Counted from the first letter of the stretch, positions 43,912 through 53,405 are shown. The stretch: 64,000 nucleotides of DNA from JADCCX01 sp031431475 (GCA_031431475.1 JANPDL010000031.1:122872-186871), one strand, 5' to 3'. Made by a program: numbers and translations. The notes: generated by a model not told the origin, from the letters alone.

Positions 43912-43921
43912 TGGACGGGGC

Positions 43922-44905
43922 TCACCGTTTCACGAGTTCGCGGGCGATAGGCTCGACATCCTTGTAGGCGGCGTCAAGATGGGCCCGGAAGGCATCGCCG
44001 CCAATGAACTCGGTCGTGGAGGATTGCCGCTTCTGTCCTTCAACGACCGCCGGGCTTTCCATGGCCTTCCGCAACACATCCGCCATCCCGTCGATGGCGG
44101 CTTTGGGTGTGCCCTTTGGTGCCAGCCAGAAATTGTTGATGCAGAACTCATAGTTGAGCCCTGCCTCTTTGACCGTTGGGACTTCCGGCTGGTTCTCAAG
44201 CCTCTTCGGACCTGCAAATGCCAGTGATCGAACGCCACCAGGCTTGAAATTCTGGTATTCAGAACCTGACAGCATTGTCGTCTCGATTTGTTTGCCCTTG
44301 ATGGCCGCGAAGTTCTCGGCCCCACCGCCGATCTGCACGAAGCGGAACTTCACATCCGCTGCGCGTTCCAGATAGCCGCCACCCATGTGGTTCAACGCGC
44401 CGATGTTGACACCAAAGACGACCGAACGAGGTTTAGCCCGGGCAGCCGCAACAAGATCCAGGAGCGTTTTATGGGGTGAATCCTCATGCACGATATGGTG
44501 CAGGCAGAAGCCACCGGTCAGCGCCACCGGCTCGAAATCACGGTAGGAGAGGCTTCTGCCGGGGTCCACGACTTCACCGGAAAGAAGTGCGAGATGAATG
44601 AGCAGGAATGTGTAGCCATCGGCGTCGGAGTGCTTGGCCTGGATTGAACCGACGGAAAAGTGACCGCCGACATTGATGATCGTCATCGGTTGCGCCAGCA
44701 GATTCTGCTCCTGCACCGCACGCTGCACCAACCGCCCGAAAACATCGGACTGACCGCCCGGTCCGAACGGGACAATAATTTTCACAGGCTTCTGTGGCCA
44801 GGCCTGTGCCTTAGCCGAAACCCCGCCAATGATTATCACACCGAGCGCCATTGCAGTCACCATGAGCGTGCGGCGGATCAATCGTGGCCTTGCTTGGTCT
44901 GTCAT
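43922..44905 (-). CDS. tctC: Tripartite tricarboxylate transporter substrate-binding protein TctC
   Basis: A 327-residue Bug/TctC binding protein. The signal peptide (TLMVTAMALGVIIIGGVSAKAQA) is followed by WPQKPVKIIVPFGPGGQSDVFGR, the hallmark of the family. The ligand is likely a carboxylate or sugar acid from the same pathway. A 154-bp gap to the upstream gene (44906-45059) contains no ORF and may hold an internal promoter. Confidence 0.92.
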   Translation of the reverse strand: MTDQARPRLIRRTLMVTAMALGVIIIGGVSAKAQAWPQKPVKIIVPFGPGGQSDVFGRLVQRAVQEQNLLAQPMTIINVGGHFSVGSIQAKHSDADGYTFLLIHLALLSGEVVDPGRSLSYRDFEPVALTGGFCLHHIVHEDSPHKTLLDLVAAARAKPRSVVFGVNIGALNHMGGGYLERAADVKFRFVQIGGGAENFAAIKGKQIETTMLSGSEYQNFKPGGVRSLAFAGPKRLENQPEVPTVKEAGLNYEFCINNFWLAPKGTPKAAIDGMADVLRKAMESPAVVEGQKRQSSTTEFIGGDAFRAHLDAAYKDVEPIARELVKR

Positions 44906-45059
44906 GGTTCGTCCTCTCTGTTTTCGTTACGGTATGTCCACACAGTCAATCCATCAATGCCCGCCCGGTTGAGTTCGGTATCGATGATCATAAATGTCAG
45001 TAGCAAGCGTTTCACAGTCCAGACTATGTGCGGTTTGCGGGTTGTGATGTCGGTAATTT

Positions 45060-46505
45060 TCATCCTGCACTGCCCCTGATGAAGCCCGTGACGCGACCGA
45101 GCGCATCGAGCTTCGCATCGGACATGTAGCCATAGCGGTTGACGAAAACTCGTCCCTGCGCAGCTTCAAAAGCGACACGCGCCCGGCGCTCGAAATCCGC
45201 CGTCGGTCCATAGGAATGTGCGAAGGCGACAACCGGCACAGAGCCCGCCTGCGCTTGCGCGGTGCGGATTTTGGTGGACTGTACGGCGTCCGAAACAGGA
45301 TGCGCCTCCTGCGGCTCCGGATAGTGTACCGAGGCCAGAGGCCGCCAGCGTGATGGTTCGGAATCAAGCCCGAAGGCGCGCATGATGGCGGGTCCGAGGT
45401 CATCCCCCGGTTGCAGCGCCGGATTGGCCGCCAGGATGGCGTCGACATAGGCCCGTGCCATCATCGGCCAGTGCATGGTGTAGAGCTTCACGCCAATTGC
45501 TGTAACGCCAAGCCTGGCCACTGCGGCGGTATCGAAGCCGGAAAACCGTGTCCATGGTGGTGGAAAGCTTTGCGGCATCAGCGCAATACGTCCTCCCGAG
45601 GCGTCATGAAGCGTGTTCACGCATGCGGATAGAAAGGCTGAAACAATGTGAGCCTTGGCATCAAGCCATTCTCTCACCGCCGGATCGGAATCAAGCCAAC
45701 GCAAATGATCTTCCGCCGCGCTCCCGGCATCGACCACCGCAAGATCCCTGGCGGTCAGGCCGGTAGTGACGCGCGTCCGCAAGCGGGCGGCAGCGGCGGC
45801 AAGCCGGTCAGGGTCATGTCCCATCGAGGCCATCGAAGTCCGTGCATGGGGCGAGAAATCGAAAAACAGCGAGTCCAGCGAGTAGGGCGGATACTCCGGC
45901 CAGTCGAGGCGCAGGACATCAATGTCAGGGTAAGCCCGCACCACATCGCGGATCAGGGCCAGCGTGTAGGCGAGGATATGCGGGCTCGCGAGCGATCCGT
46001 TGTTGTCGACACGCACAGCGGGAGAACTTCCGTCCGGCAGGCGCGGGCGGTCCTCCTCGACAGGCCCGCCGAACTGGACCCGGTAGCCCGGCGGGATGGC
46101 CGCCTGCACCTGCAGGTGTGTCTGAAGGCCACGCGCTTTCGCGGACTTCAAGGCCCTCGCAACGACATCACCCTCGCGCGCGGTGTGGCCGTCAGGTTCG
46201 GCCGGTTGGTAACGCAGACCGGCATAAAGCGCCTTGTCCGGGACATAACTCGGCGACGTCCGGACCCAGAGATCACGCCTTCCCCACAAGGGCCGATCAA
46301 GGATGCGGACGGACCCCGCGCCTGCGTCGATCGGGGGCTCCCTGCTGCCGTCGCCATCCGTCACAGGTCGCATCACGTAAGGCGATGTGGCAATCGCCGT
46401 TGCGCCTGCGCGGCACGTGATGTTGTCGATGACCTGCTCGACGCCCTCGTTCTGGAAAAACTCGGGCAGGACGGTGATGCCGACCGAACGGGTTGACATG
46501 GTCAT
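45060..46505 (-). CDS. Uncharacterised 481-residue protein, probable TIM-barrel hydrolase
   Basis: No family is recognised with confidence. There is no signal peptide. The order of predicted strands and helices and blocks such as VGITVLPEFFQNEGVEQVIDNI (split here as the first strand and helix), DIDVLRLDWPEYPPYSLDSLFFDF near residue 200, and GVTAIGVKLYTMHWP near 335 suggest a TIM barrel like those of glycoside hydrolases or sugar epimerases, with acidic residues at strand ends. Its ATG overlaps the sulfatase stop and has GGAGG 7 nt upstream, so it is co-translated with the sulfatase. It may hydrolyse or isomerise the desulfated sugar. Confidence 0.6.
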   Translation of the reverse strand: MTMSTRSVGITVLPEFFQNEGVEQVIDNITCRAGATAIATSPYVMRPVTDGDGSREPPIDAGAGSVRILDRPLWGRRDLWVRTSPSYVPDKALYAGLRYQPAEPDGHTAREGDVVARALKSAKARGLQTHLQVQAAIPPGYRVQFGGPVEEDRPRLPDGSSPAVRVDNNGSLASPHILAYTLALIRDVVRAYPDIDVLRLDWPEYPPYSLDSLFFDFSPHARTSMASMGHDPDRLAAAAARLRTRVTTGLTARDLAVVDAGSAAEDHLRWLDSDPAVREWLDAKAHIVSAFLSACVNTLHDASGGRIALMPQSFPPPWTRFSGFDTAAVARLGVTAIGVKLYTMHWPMMARAYVDAILAANPALQPGDDLGPAIMRAFGLDSEPSRWRPLASVHYPEPQEAHPVSDAVQSTKIRTAQAQAGSVPVVAFAHSYGPTADFERRARVAFEAAQGRVFVNRYGYMSDAKLDALGRVTGFIRGSAG

Positions 46506-47995
46506 GGAAAGGCCTCCGGATCGTCAACGAGGCCGAGCATGTTATACTCCGGGCTGATCTGCCAGTGATATGCATTGGGCGGATCGACGGCGCGACCCCA
46601 GGCTCCGATCAGTGCCTTGTCCGCCTCGCGCGAGATCATTGTGCGGTCTATCTCATCCGGGTCCCAATCCGCCAGAAGCTGCGCCATCAGCGCATCACGC
46701 ATCTCTGAATAGAGTGGGTCCTCAGCCAGATCGTTCTGTTCCTGCGGGTCAGCATCCATATCAAAGAGCTGCGGGCGATAGCCATGGTAGTAGCTTAGTT
46801 TCCACCGCTCCGTCCGCAGCATCCGTTGGCGAACCGCCATGCCGCCGGTCCAGGCAGGCGTTGCGTCTGTGCAGTATTCGGCCAGAACTTCTCCCGGCCA
46901 GAGTGCACTGCTGTCACGCGCGACATTCAGAAAACTGCGACCATCGGCGTTTGGCAAGGCGGGCGCGGCAAGCGCTTCAAGCAGTGTCGGCGCGAGATCA
47001 ACCAGACTGATCACCTGGCTGCGGCGCTGGCCTTTCGGCAGATGGCCAGGCCAGCGCATGACAAGCGGAATCTTGACGCTCTCGTCGTAGAACGTGTGCT
47101 TCCACCAGAGCCCACGGTCGCCCACGTGATCACCGTGATCGGAGGTGTAGACAACGAGTGTATCATCGGCCATTCCGCTGTTCTCCAGCGTCGTCAGGAT
47201 CTGGCCCACCATGGCATCCATCCGCCACGTGAGCCCATAATAGGCGGTGCGCGCCCGGATGGCATCTTCTGCGGAAACGTCCCGGATGCCGCGGTTGTCC
47301 CGCCACCACGCATGCCAGGGATGTTCGCTGTCCGGTCGCGGCGGCGGGATCGACGGCATGGGCGCAACGCCTTCGAAGCGGCGGTAGTCTTCGGCGCGCG
47401 CCACGTAGGGAGGATGCGGCAGCATGTATCCCACGGTCAGCGCGAAGGGCCTTGTCCCGCCGTTGCTTCGCTCTGCTGCGAAGCCTTTGATTGCAGCAAT
47501 GGCTGCAGCAGTCACGTCAATGTCCTTGACCTCATAGGCGCTGCGACCGATGCCGCTCACCTCCACGCTCCTGCGGTAGGGGTCGTTGGTAGTGTGGAGC
47601 GGCCCCATGTCGCTGCGCGGAATGCCGATCCAGTTCGAGCTGTGGTCACCGATCTCGCGCCGCACATAGCCGTGCAGCTGGTCTGGCCCCAGCGCATGCA
47701 TGCGACCGACAAGCACCGGCGCATAGCCACCAGCACCGAGCGCATGGGCCATGGTCGGGATATCCGAGGCTAGATAATCCGTGTTCGTCCAGCAGGACTG
47801 GCGGAAGGGATGCCTGGCGGTCAGCGCCGACATGCGGGCGGGAAGGCAGATCGGTGAATTGCAGTAGGCGTTGTCGAAGGTGACGCCTTCGGTCGCCAAC
47901 TTGTCGATGTTGGCCGTGACGCCACTGCTGTCGCCATAGCATCCTGCAATCCGCTGGGCATGCTGATCGGACATGATGAGAAGCAGGTTGGTCAT
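46502..47995 (-). CDS. Sulfatase (formylglycine-dependent, cytosolic)
   Basis: A 497-residue type I sulfatase. The core motif CLPARMSALTAR carries the C-x-P-x-R sequence that is converted to formylglycine. Metal-binding opening LLIMSDQHAQRIAGCYG and later VVYTSDHGDHVGDRGLWWKHTFYDESVKIP (two adjoining blocks) are canonical. There is no signal peptide, so it acts in the cytoplasm on an imported sulfate ester or possibly phosphonate/choline-type ester. It sits in a sugar operon between SMP-30 and the unknown TIM-barrel protein. No formylglycine-generating enzyme is in the window. Confidence 0.92.
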   Translation of the reverse strand: MTNLLLIMSDQHAQRIAGCYGDSSGVTANIDKLATEGVTFDNAYCNSPICLPARMSALTARHPFRQSCWTNTDYLASDIPTMAHALGAGGYAPVLVGRMHALGPDQLHGYVRREIGDHSSNWIGIPRSDMGPLHTTNDPYRRSVEVSGIGRSAYEVKDIDVTAAAIAAIKGFAAERSNGGTRPFALTVGYMLPHPPYVARAEDYRRFEGVAPMPSIPPPRPDSEHPWHAWWRDNRGIRDVSAEDAIRARTAYYGLTWRMDAMVGQILTTLENSGMADDTLVVYTSDHGDHVGDRGLWWKHTFYDESVKIPLVMRWPGHLPKGQRRSQVISLVDLAPTLLEALAAPALPNADGRSFLNVARDSSALWPGEVLAEYCTDATPAWTGGMAVRQRMLRTERWKLSYYHGYRPQLFDMDADPQEQNDLAEDPLYSEMRDALMAQLLADWDPDEIDRTMISREADKALIGAWGRAVDPPNAYHWQISPEYNMLGLVDDPEAFP

Positions 47996-48001
47996 GCCAG
48001 C

Positions 48002-48895
48002 TTACACCGCCGCCAGATTGACCGGTCGTGCCGGCACATCGACCCTGACCGCCAGCAGATCGCCCGCCAGCGGCTCATGCTTCAGTGCGTCCGGCGAGAG
48101 CAACCGGCGCTGGCAGGTGATGAACATGGTCCGCCCGTCAGGCCCGCCCAGCATTGGCATGGTTGGCCGAGAGACTGGCAACTCGATGACAGTATGAAGT
48201 GACCCGTCCGGCAACCTCCGCTCGATCCGCCCTCCCCCGATGATTGCGACCCAGATGGCGCCCTCCGCATCGATACAGCAGCCATCAGGCATCGTTCCTT
48301 CCGGCGTTTCGAGGAAGGTCCGCGATGCGCTGGCCTCACCGGTCGTGAGATCATAGTCCATCACTTCGATGCGCCGCTCGTGGCTGTCTGAGACGTACAT
48401 GCGCATGCCGTCCGGCGAGAAATCGATGGTGTTGGGTATCCGCATGCCCGTTCGTACACGCGTCAACGACCCATCCACGTCGAGGCAGTAGAGCGACCCT
48501 TGCGGCAGGAACTGGCCAGTCTTGTCGAGCGACCCGAACCAGAAGCGGCCGACTTTGTCCGCCTTGCCGTCATTCAGCCGGTTGAGCGGTTTGTCCGGCT
48601 CGACATCAACCAGCTTTTGGCCCAGGCCTGCGACAGGATCGGCTGCATAGAGTCCATCCTCCAACCCGATCACCAATCCGCCCAAGCGGCGGCCTGTCAG
48701 AACACCCGGCAGACTTGGCAGGTTGTGCACGCGTGTTGCTGAGTCATTCGGTCGAAAGCCGAGCAGCCGCTGACCCTGGATATCGACCCACCACAGCGTC
48801 CCGGATGGCTCGTGCCAATAGGGCACCTCACCTGTCACGGCATTGGCGGTCTGAACGGCGAATACGCTCTCGCGCCCGATGATGCTTACGCTCAT
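48002..48895 (-). CDS. SMP-30/gluconolactonase family lactonase
   Basis: A 297-residue six-bladed beta-propeller lactonase. Metal ligands are seen in GEVPYWHEPSGTLWWVDI (Glu), RLNDGKADKVGRFWFGSL (Asn/Asp), MRIPNTIDFSPDG (Asn) and MPDGCCIDAEG (Asp). It should open the aldonolactone made by the aldo/keto reductase of the same operon. It starts 14 nt after the permease stop and ends 6 nt before the sulfatase start. Confidence 0.91.
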   Translation of the reverse strand: MSVSIIGRESVFAVQTANAVTGEVPYWHEPSGTLWWVDIQGQRLLGFRPNDSATRVHNLPSLPGVLTGRRLGGLVIGLEDGLYAADPVAGLGQKLVDVEPDKPLNRLNDGKADKVGRFWFGSLDKTGQFLPQGSLYCLDVDGSLTRVRTGMRIPNTIDFSPDGMRMYVSDSHERRIEVMDYDLTTGEASASRTFLETPEGTMPDGCCIDAEGAIWVAIIGGGRIERRLPDGSLHTVIELPVSRPTMPMLGGPDGRTMFITCQRRLLSPDALKHEPLAGDLLAVRVDVPARPVNLAAV

Positions 48896-48908
48896 GGGTA
48901 CGCTCTCC

Positions 48909-49760
48909 TCATTGCTTCACGGAGCCTGCAGCAAGACCCGAGGTCATCCGCGCTTGCAGGGGCAGGAAGAGCAGCAGGGTCGGAAGCGTCGTCAGGACCG
49001 AGCCAGCCATGACATTGCCCCACTCGACCACGTTTTCACCAAAGTAGCCGGCAAGCATCAGCGGCATCGTCTTCTTGGTCGTGTCTGTCAGGAAGGCGAG
49101 CGCGAAGAGATATTCCGACCAGCACAGCAGGAACGCATAGGTCGCCGTTGCCACGATGCCCGGCAGCATGATCGGAAAAATGATTTTCCAGATCACCTGG
49201 AACTGGGAACAGCCGTCGATAATCGCCGCTTCATCGAGACTGCGCGGCACGGATTCGAGGTATCCAACGAGCAGATATGTCGAGAAAGGGATCGTTATGG
49301 CGACATAAACGAAGATCATGCCCAGATGCGAATTGAGCAGCCCCAGCTTAGCAAAAAGAATGAACATGGGCGTGACAAGGATGATCCATGGGAAGGTCTG
49401 TCCCAGCATCACCGAACCAAAAATGATCGATTTCCAGCGGAAGCGCTTTCGCGAAAAAACATAAGCTGCAATCACTGAAACAAAGGTGCTGACGATCACG
49501 CTGACGAGGCAAAGCATCATGCTGTTGAAGATCGCACCGGTGAACTCGCTGTTGAGGAGCGTCCGGTAGTTGTTGAGTGTGAACTGGAAGTTCCCGGCCG
49601 CGAACATCGTCTCAGGCGTTCGAAATGATGCGATGATCACCCATGCCGTCGGATAGACAAGGAAGAAGAGCGAGAGCAGCGTCGTGCCGATGATTGCGAC
49701 CTCCGCCAGCAACGTTCTGGCCGAGCGTCGTGCCAATCCATAGGTTCGATCAACGGCCAT
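48909..49760 (-). CDS. Carbohydrate ABC permease (MalG-like)
   Basis: A 283-residue CUT1 permease with six membrane segments. The EAA loop is LDEAAIIDGCSQFQVIWKII and the family opening PTAWVIIASFRTPETMF is present. It overlaps the preceding permease by 11 nt. No ATPase is encoded in this operon, so a shared MsmK/UgpC/SmoK-type ATPase must energise it. Confidence 0.91.
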   Translation of the reverse strand: MAVDRTYGLARRSARTLLAEVAIIGTTLLSLFFLVYPTAWVIIASFRTPETMFAAGNFQFTLNNYRTLLNSEFTGAIFNSMMLCLVSVIVSTFVSVIAAYVFSRKRFRWKSIIFGSVMLGQTFPWIILVTPMFILFAKLGLLNSHLGMIFVYVAITIPFSTYLLVGYLESVPRSLDEAAIIDGCSQFQVIWKIIFPIMLPGIVATATYAFLLCWSEYLFALAFLTDTTKKTMPLMLAGYFGENVVEWGNVMAGSVLTTLPTLLLFLPLQARMTSGLAAGSVKQ

Positions 49761-50694
49761 CCTGAAAGACCTCCTTCATTTCCCGCTCCGCAATGACGCG
49801 AAGATAGATCAGCCCGAAGAAGGTCATGATCGTCGCCATGATAACGCCGACTGCCGATGAGTAACCCATACGGCCTTCGACGAATGCCTTGATATAGACC
49901 TCCGTCGCCATCACGTTCGTATAGAGGCCAGGCCCGGCGCCGGTCGTCAGCCAGACGTAGATGAAGTTGTTGAATGTCCAGAAGGTTGACATCAGCACCA
50001 TGATGATGATGGCGGGCTTCAGATGCGGCAGGTAGACATACCGCAGCACCTGCATGCGGCTTGCTCCATCCACCTCCGCTGCCTCGATCAATTCCTCGGG
50101 TAACGATTGCAGCGAGGCCATGAAAGTGAGTGTCACAAGCGGCAGAGTGTTCCACGTGATGATGGTGATGATCGCAGGCCAGACCCACGCGGCAGTCGCC
50201 AGAAAGGCAACCGGCTGATCGATGAGGCCGAGCGACATAAGGCTGCTGTTGATGGCGCCAGTCCGTGGATCAAGCATCCATCTCCAGATGAGGATTGCGA
50301 CGATGGGCGGCGTCGCCCAGGGCACGATCAGCAGCACGCGACAAACCGTGGCGAGCCCATACTTCCTGATCGTCCTGCTGCTCAGCAGAAGCGCCAGGGC
50401 AAGCCCGAGAATGATACGGACCGCCACGCCGATGACCGTCAGCCAGATGACCGTGTTCCAAAGGACACGGCGAAAGTCCGGGCTCGCCAGAAGCTCCATG
50501 TAATTGGCGACGCCGATCCACTCGCCGCCATCGCGCAGACCGAACAGCGAGAGGTCGGTGAAGGAGTTCTCAATGTTGAAGAAGAACGGATAGGCGTAAA
50601 AACAGATGAGAAAGAAGAAGGTCGGCAGCAGCATCGTCACGATGAAGCGCCGGTCTCCCAGCATCGCCTCGCCCTTCACAGCCTGAACCATCAT
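49750..50694 (-). CDS. Carbohydrate ABC permease (MalF-like)
   Basis: A 314-residue CUT1 permease with six membrane segments. The EAA loop is LIEAAEVDGASRMQVLRYVY and the opening LLPTFFFLICFYAYPFFFNI is typical. ATG 50694 (MMVQAVKG) follows GGAGCAGGGG; the open frame to 50757 overlaps the binding-protein end and is not used. Confidence 0.9.
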   Translation of the reverse strand: MMVQAVKGEAMLGDRRFIVTMLLPTFFFLICFYAYPFFFNIENSFTDLSLFGLRDGGEWIGVANYMELLASPDFRRVLWNTVIWLTVIGVAVRIILGLALALLLSSRTIRKYGLATVCRVLLIVPWATPPIVAILIWRWMLDPRTGAINSSLMSLGLIDQPVAFLATAAWVWPAIITIITWNTLPLVTLTFMASLQSLPEELIEAAEVDGASRMQVLRYVYLPHLKPAIIIMVLMSTFWTFNNFIYVWLTTGAGPGLYTNVMATEVYIKAFVEGRMGYSSAVGVIMATIMTFFGLIYLRVIAEREMKEVFQDGR

Positions 50695-50728
50695 CTTCCC
50701 CTGCTCCAGTCCATTCCCCCAGCCAAGC

Positions 50729-52051
50729 TTACTTCTGGTTCTTCGCGAGTTCGCCACTGATTGCCGCGATCACCTCCTGTGCGGCCTGCGCAGACGTTTT
50801 CTCGCCGATGAAAACCGATCCCGCAGCACGTCCGACGGCGTTCCACATGAAGGGAATCGCCACCGGTCCGGTGGCGTAAGGCCCCCAGCTGCGGGCTGTC
50901 TTGATCTGGGCACTGAACCCGGGTGCTATCTCCGGCGGCAGACGGTTGTAGTTCATCACCGGTTCCTGCGGCTGCACGTAGTTGGTATAGTATTTGGTGA
51001 AGGTTGGCTCCGGCGTCGTCAGGAACCGGATCAGCTTCCAGCCCGCATCGACGTTCTTCGAATTGGCCGAGATGGCGAGCATCCGCCCGCCGAAGAAGGT
51101 TTTCGACCCGTTCACATCAGCCGGGTGCGGTGCTGCGGCGAAAGGCACGTCCTTGCCCGGATTGCGCTGCTTGAAGGCTTCCACGATCTGCACGCCCACG
51201 GCATCGGGCACGCTGACGAAGGCGATCGATCCGTTCACCATGCCTTCCACCAGTTCCGGCGCTCCCCAGAGACAGATGGAGAGGTTGGCTTTCGGGTTGT
51301 GCCCCTCATCGAGATAGCTCTTGTAGTAGTTGAAGGCTTCGGCCAGTTGCTCGGGCTTGATGCCGACAGCGAACTTGCCGTCCGCCGCCGGTTCAACGAA
51401 AGCCCAGCCCTTGGACCAGATGTAGAAATTGGTCAGGAACCAGATGGTCGGCGTTCCGCAGGTACCGGCCGGGAACCCGAACCCTGTCTTCCCGGTTTTG
51501 GCCTGCACCGCCTTGCTCAACTCTTTCAGGCCGGTCCATGTCGTCGGGAAGGCATCGAAGCCTGCGGCTTTCACCAGATCCTTGTTATACATGACCGCGA
51601 ATGTGTCAGTGGTGAATGGGATCGCGTAGGTCTTGCCATCCGCGCCTGTCGCCAGGTCCTTGGAGACAAACTTCTCCCAGCCTGCGACACCGACATTGGT
51701 CTTGGCAATCAGGTCATCCAGCGGTCGCAAGGCACCCGCCCGGCCGAAAGCACGGGGCCAGACGAAGGCAATCTGCGCAACATCAGGCGCCTGGCCAACA
51801 GCGGCCTCGCGCAGGAATTGTGCCTGCGCATCGCCCCAACTCACGCGCTGCATCGTCACCTTGATGTCGGGATTGAGCTTCTCGAATTCATCCAGCGCCT
51901 GCCGCATCTGCGGAGCCTCGGGGTCGTTGAAGCGGAACGTGATGGTCGTCTGCGCCGAAGCCTGCGATGCCGCCGTAAGCATCAGCGCGGCGAGGCCTGC
52001 TTTCATTGCAAGGCCTGCCTTCATTGCCAGAACACGTCTCTTGCTGATCAT
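50729..52051 (-). CDS. Carbohydrate ABC substrate-binding protein
   Basis: A 440-residue extracellular solute-binding protein family 1 member. ATG 52051 follows GGGAGGAG and opens a signal peptide ending QASAQ. The body has FRFNDPEAPQMRQALDEFEKL, PDVAQIAFVWPRAFGRAG and YAIPFTTDTFAVMYNKDLV. The signal peptide contains a tandem repeat of MKAGLA caused by an 18-bp duplication. The ligand is likely the mono- or disaccharide (perhaps sulfated) used by the operon. Confidence 0.91.
   Translation of the reverse strand: MISKRRVLAMKAGLAMKAGLAALMLTAASQASAQTTITFRFNDPEAPQMRQALDEFEKLNPDIKVTMQRVSWGDAQAQFLREAAVGQAPDVAQIAFVWPRAFGRAGALRPLDDLIAKTNVGVAGWEKFVSKDLATGADGKTYAIPFTTDTFAVMYNKDLVKAAGFDAFPTTWTGLKELSKAVQAKTGKTGFGFPAGTCGTPTIWFLTNFYIWSKGWAFVEPAADGKFAVGIKPEQLAEAFNYYKSYLDEGHNPKANLSICLWGAPELVEGMVNGSIAFVSVPDAVGVQIVEAFKQRNPGKDVPFAAAPHPADVNGSKTFFGGRMLAISANSKNVDAGWKLIRFLTTPEPTFTKYYTNYVQPQEPVMNYNRLPPEIAPGFSAQIKTARSWGPYATGPVAIPFMWNAVGRAAGSVFIGEKTSAQAAQEVIAAISGELAKNQK
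51994..52029. repeat. 18-bp tandem duplication in a signal-peptide coding region
   Basis: Two adjacent 18-bp units, differing at two positions, encode MKAGLA twice within the signal peptide of the sugar-binding protein. The frame is kept and the hydrophobic core becomes longer. Confidence 0.85.
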
Positions 52052-52089
52052 GGTAGCTCCTCCCTCTGATATGGTTTCTTGGTTCAAGG

Positions 52090-53118
52090 TCAGTCTCCGT
52101 CAGGCGTGGGTGCTGCCGGGTCGATCAATCCTTCCGCCTTCATCTCCGCCCAGAAATCCGCAGGAATACGCGCTCGGCAGGCGGCGAGGGCCTGAGCGAC
52201 TTCCGCAGGGCTGCGATATCCCGCAGCAATGCTGCCCATGGCCGGGTGGGCCAGCGGAAACTGGATCGCCGCGGCCTGCAGGCTGATGCCATGAGCAGCG
52301 CACACCCTTTCCATCCGTGCGACGCGGTCAAGAACGTCCTGCGGGGCGTCGGCGTACCAGAATTTGGCACCCGGCTTCGCGCCAGTGACCAGAATGCCGG
52401 AATGAAACGGCGCTGCTAGCAGAATAGAGATCGATTTCCTGACACAGACCGGCATGAGGCTGGCAAGAGCGGTCGTGTCCAGCAGCGTATAGCGCCCCGC
52501 CAGCATGAAGCAGTCGAAATCCGCGTCCCGGGCGAAACGCTCCAGCGTCTCGACCTCGTTGACGCCAACGCCGACAGCACCAATCACGCCCTCGCTGCGC
52601 AGCCTGTCCAGAGCCTTGTAGGCCCCATCGACTGACTGGCGATAGCTAGCCTCGAACTGGTCCCCTCGCCACTTCGCTGTCACGTCATGAATGATGGCGA
52701 TATCGATGTGGGATGTCCCCATACGCTGGAGGCTGTCCTCCAGCGAGCGCATGGTGCCGTCATAGGAGTAATCAAAGGTAATCTCGAAAGGCAGTATTCC
52801 GGCGAAAGGCCCCGGCGTTCTCACGGCACTGCGCGTCGGCTTCAGAAGCCGCCCGACCTTGGTCGAGACAACAGCGCGGCTGCGGTCATGCAGACGCAGT
52901 GCCTCACCCAGCCGATGCTCTGAAAGCCCGTGACCATAGAACGGCGCGGTATCAAAATAGTTGATGCCCCCATCGAGCGCCACAGCGATCGCTGCTTGTG
53001 TCATCGCATCGTCAGCCTTCTCCAGCAGATTGCCAAACGGCCCGGCACCGAAGCCAAGCTGGCTGACCGCGAGACCTGTCTTTCCCACACGGCGTTTGGC
53101 AGCTGGATCAAAACTCAT
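52090..53118 (-). CDS. Aldo/keto reductase (aldose 1-dehydrogenase type)
   Basis: A 342-residue AKR with the pattern of D-threo-aldose 1-dehydrogenase/L-fucose dehydrogenase and pyridoxal 4-dehydrogenase. The catalytic Tyr is in FDTAPFYGHGLSEHRLGEAL, Lys in VVSTKVGRLL and His in IAIIHDV. It would oxidise a sugar at C1 to the lactone with NAD(P), fitting the downstream SMP-30 lactonase. Its start overlaps the UxaA small-subunit stop by 4 nt. Confidence 0.9.
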   Translation of the reverse strand: MSFDPAAKRRVGKTGLAVSQLGFGAGPFGNLLEKADDAMTQAAIAVALDGGINYFDTAPFYGHGLSEHRLGEALRLHDRSRAVVSTKVGRLLKPTRSAVRTPGPFAGILPFEITFDYSYDGTMRSLEDSLQRMGTSHIDIAIIHDVTAKWRGDQFEASYRQSVDGAYKALDRLRSEGVIGAVGVGVNEVETLERFARDADFDCFMLAGRYTLLDTTALASLMPVCVRKSISILLAAPFHSGILVTGAKPGAKFWYADAPQDVLDRVARMERVCAAHGISLQAAAIQFPLAHPAMGSIAAGYRSPAEVAQALAACRARIPADFWAEMKAEGLIDPAAPTPDGD

Positions 53119-53405
53119 GACCGGCTCCTCGCCCTTGCGCTCGCGATGTTATGAACATGGACATGGGTACCTTTGGCGATGTCCTGCGTCGCCACACCGA
53201 TTGTGGCCCCGTACTTCGTGACCAAGCTATCCTTTGGCATGGCCATGAGGCTGATCTTGTGGCCAAGTGAAATCGCTTCACAGACGGCAATATCACCCGT
53301 CTGCGCACCCCCCTGCCAGCGGATATGCGTACCGGCTGTCACATCGTGGAGGGCCACGACCACCGTGTCCGCCGGATGAAGTCTGATCGCCCCGGCTGCG
53401 TTCAT
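53115..53405 (-). CDS. UxaA family hydro-lyase, small subunit (SAF domain)
   Basis: A 96-residue SAF-domain protein (IRLHPADTVVVALHDVTAGT, LGHKISLMAMPKDSLVTKYG, DIAKGTHVHVHN), equal to the N-terminal domain of altronate dehydratase UxaA or the small subunit of (R)-sulfolactate sulfo-lyase SuyA. In UxaA the two domains are one chain, whereas here the large part is a separate gene, as in SuyAB. It overlaps both neighbours by 4 nt. Confidence 0.9.
   Translation of the reverse strand: MNAAGAIRLHPADTVVVALHDVTAGTHIRWQGGAQTGDIAVCEAISLGHKISLMAMPKDSLVTKYGATIGVATQDIAKGTHVHVHNIASARARSRS

Noticed and set aside
44906..45059. Gene in the gap between tctC and the unknown TIM-barrel gene
   Set aside because: No start with a site and no protein-like frame; only a possible promoter region.
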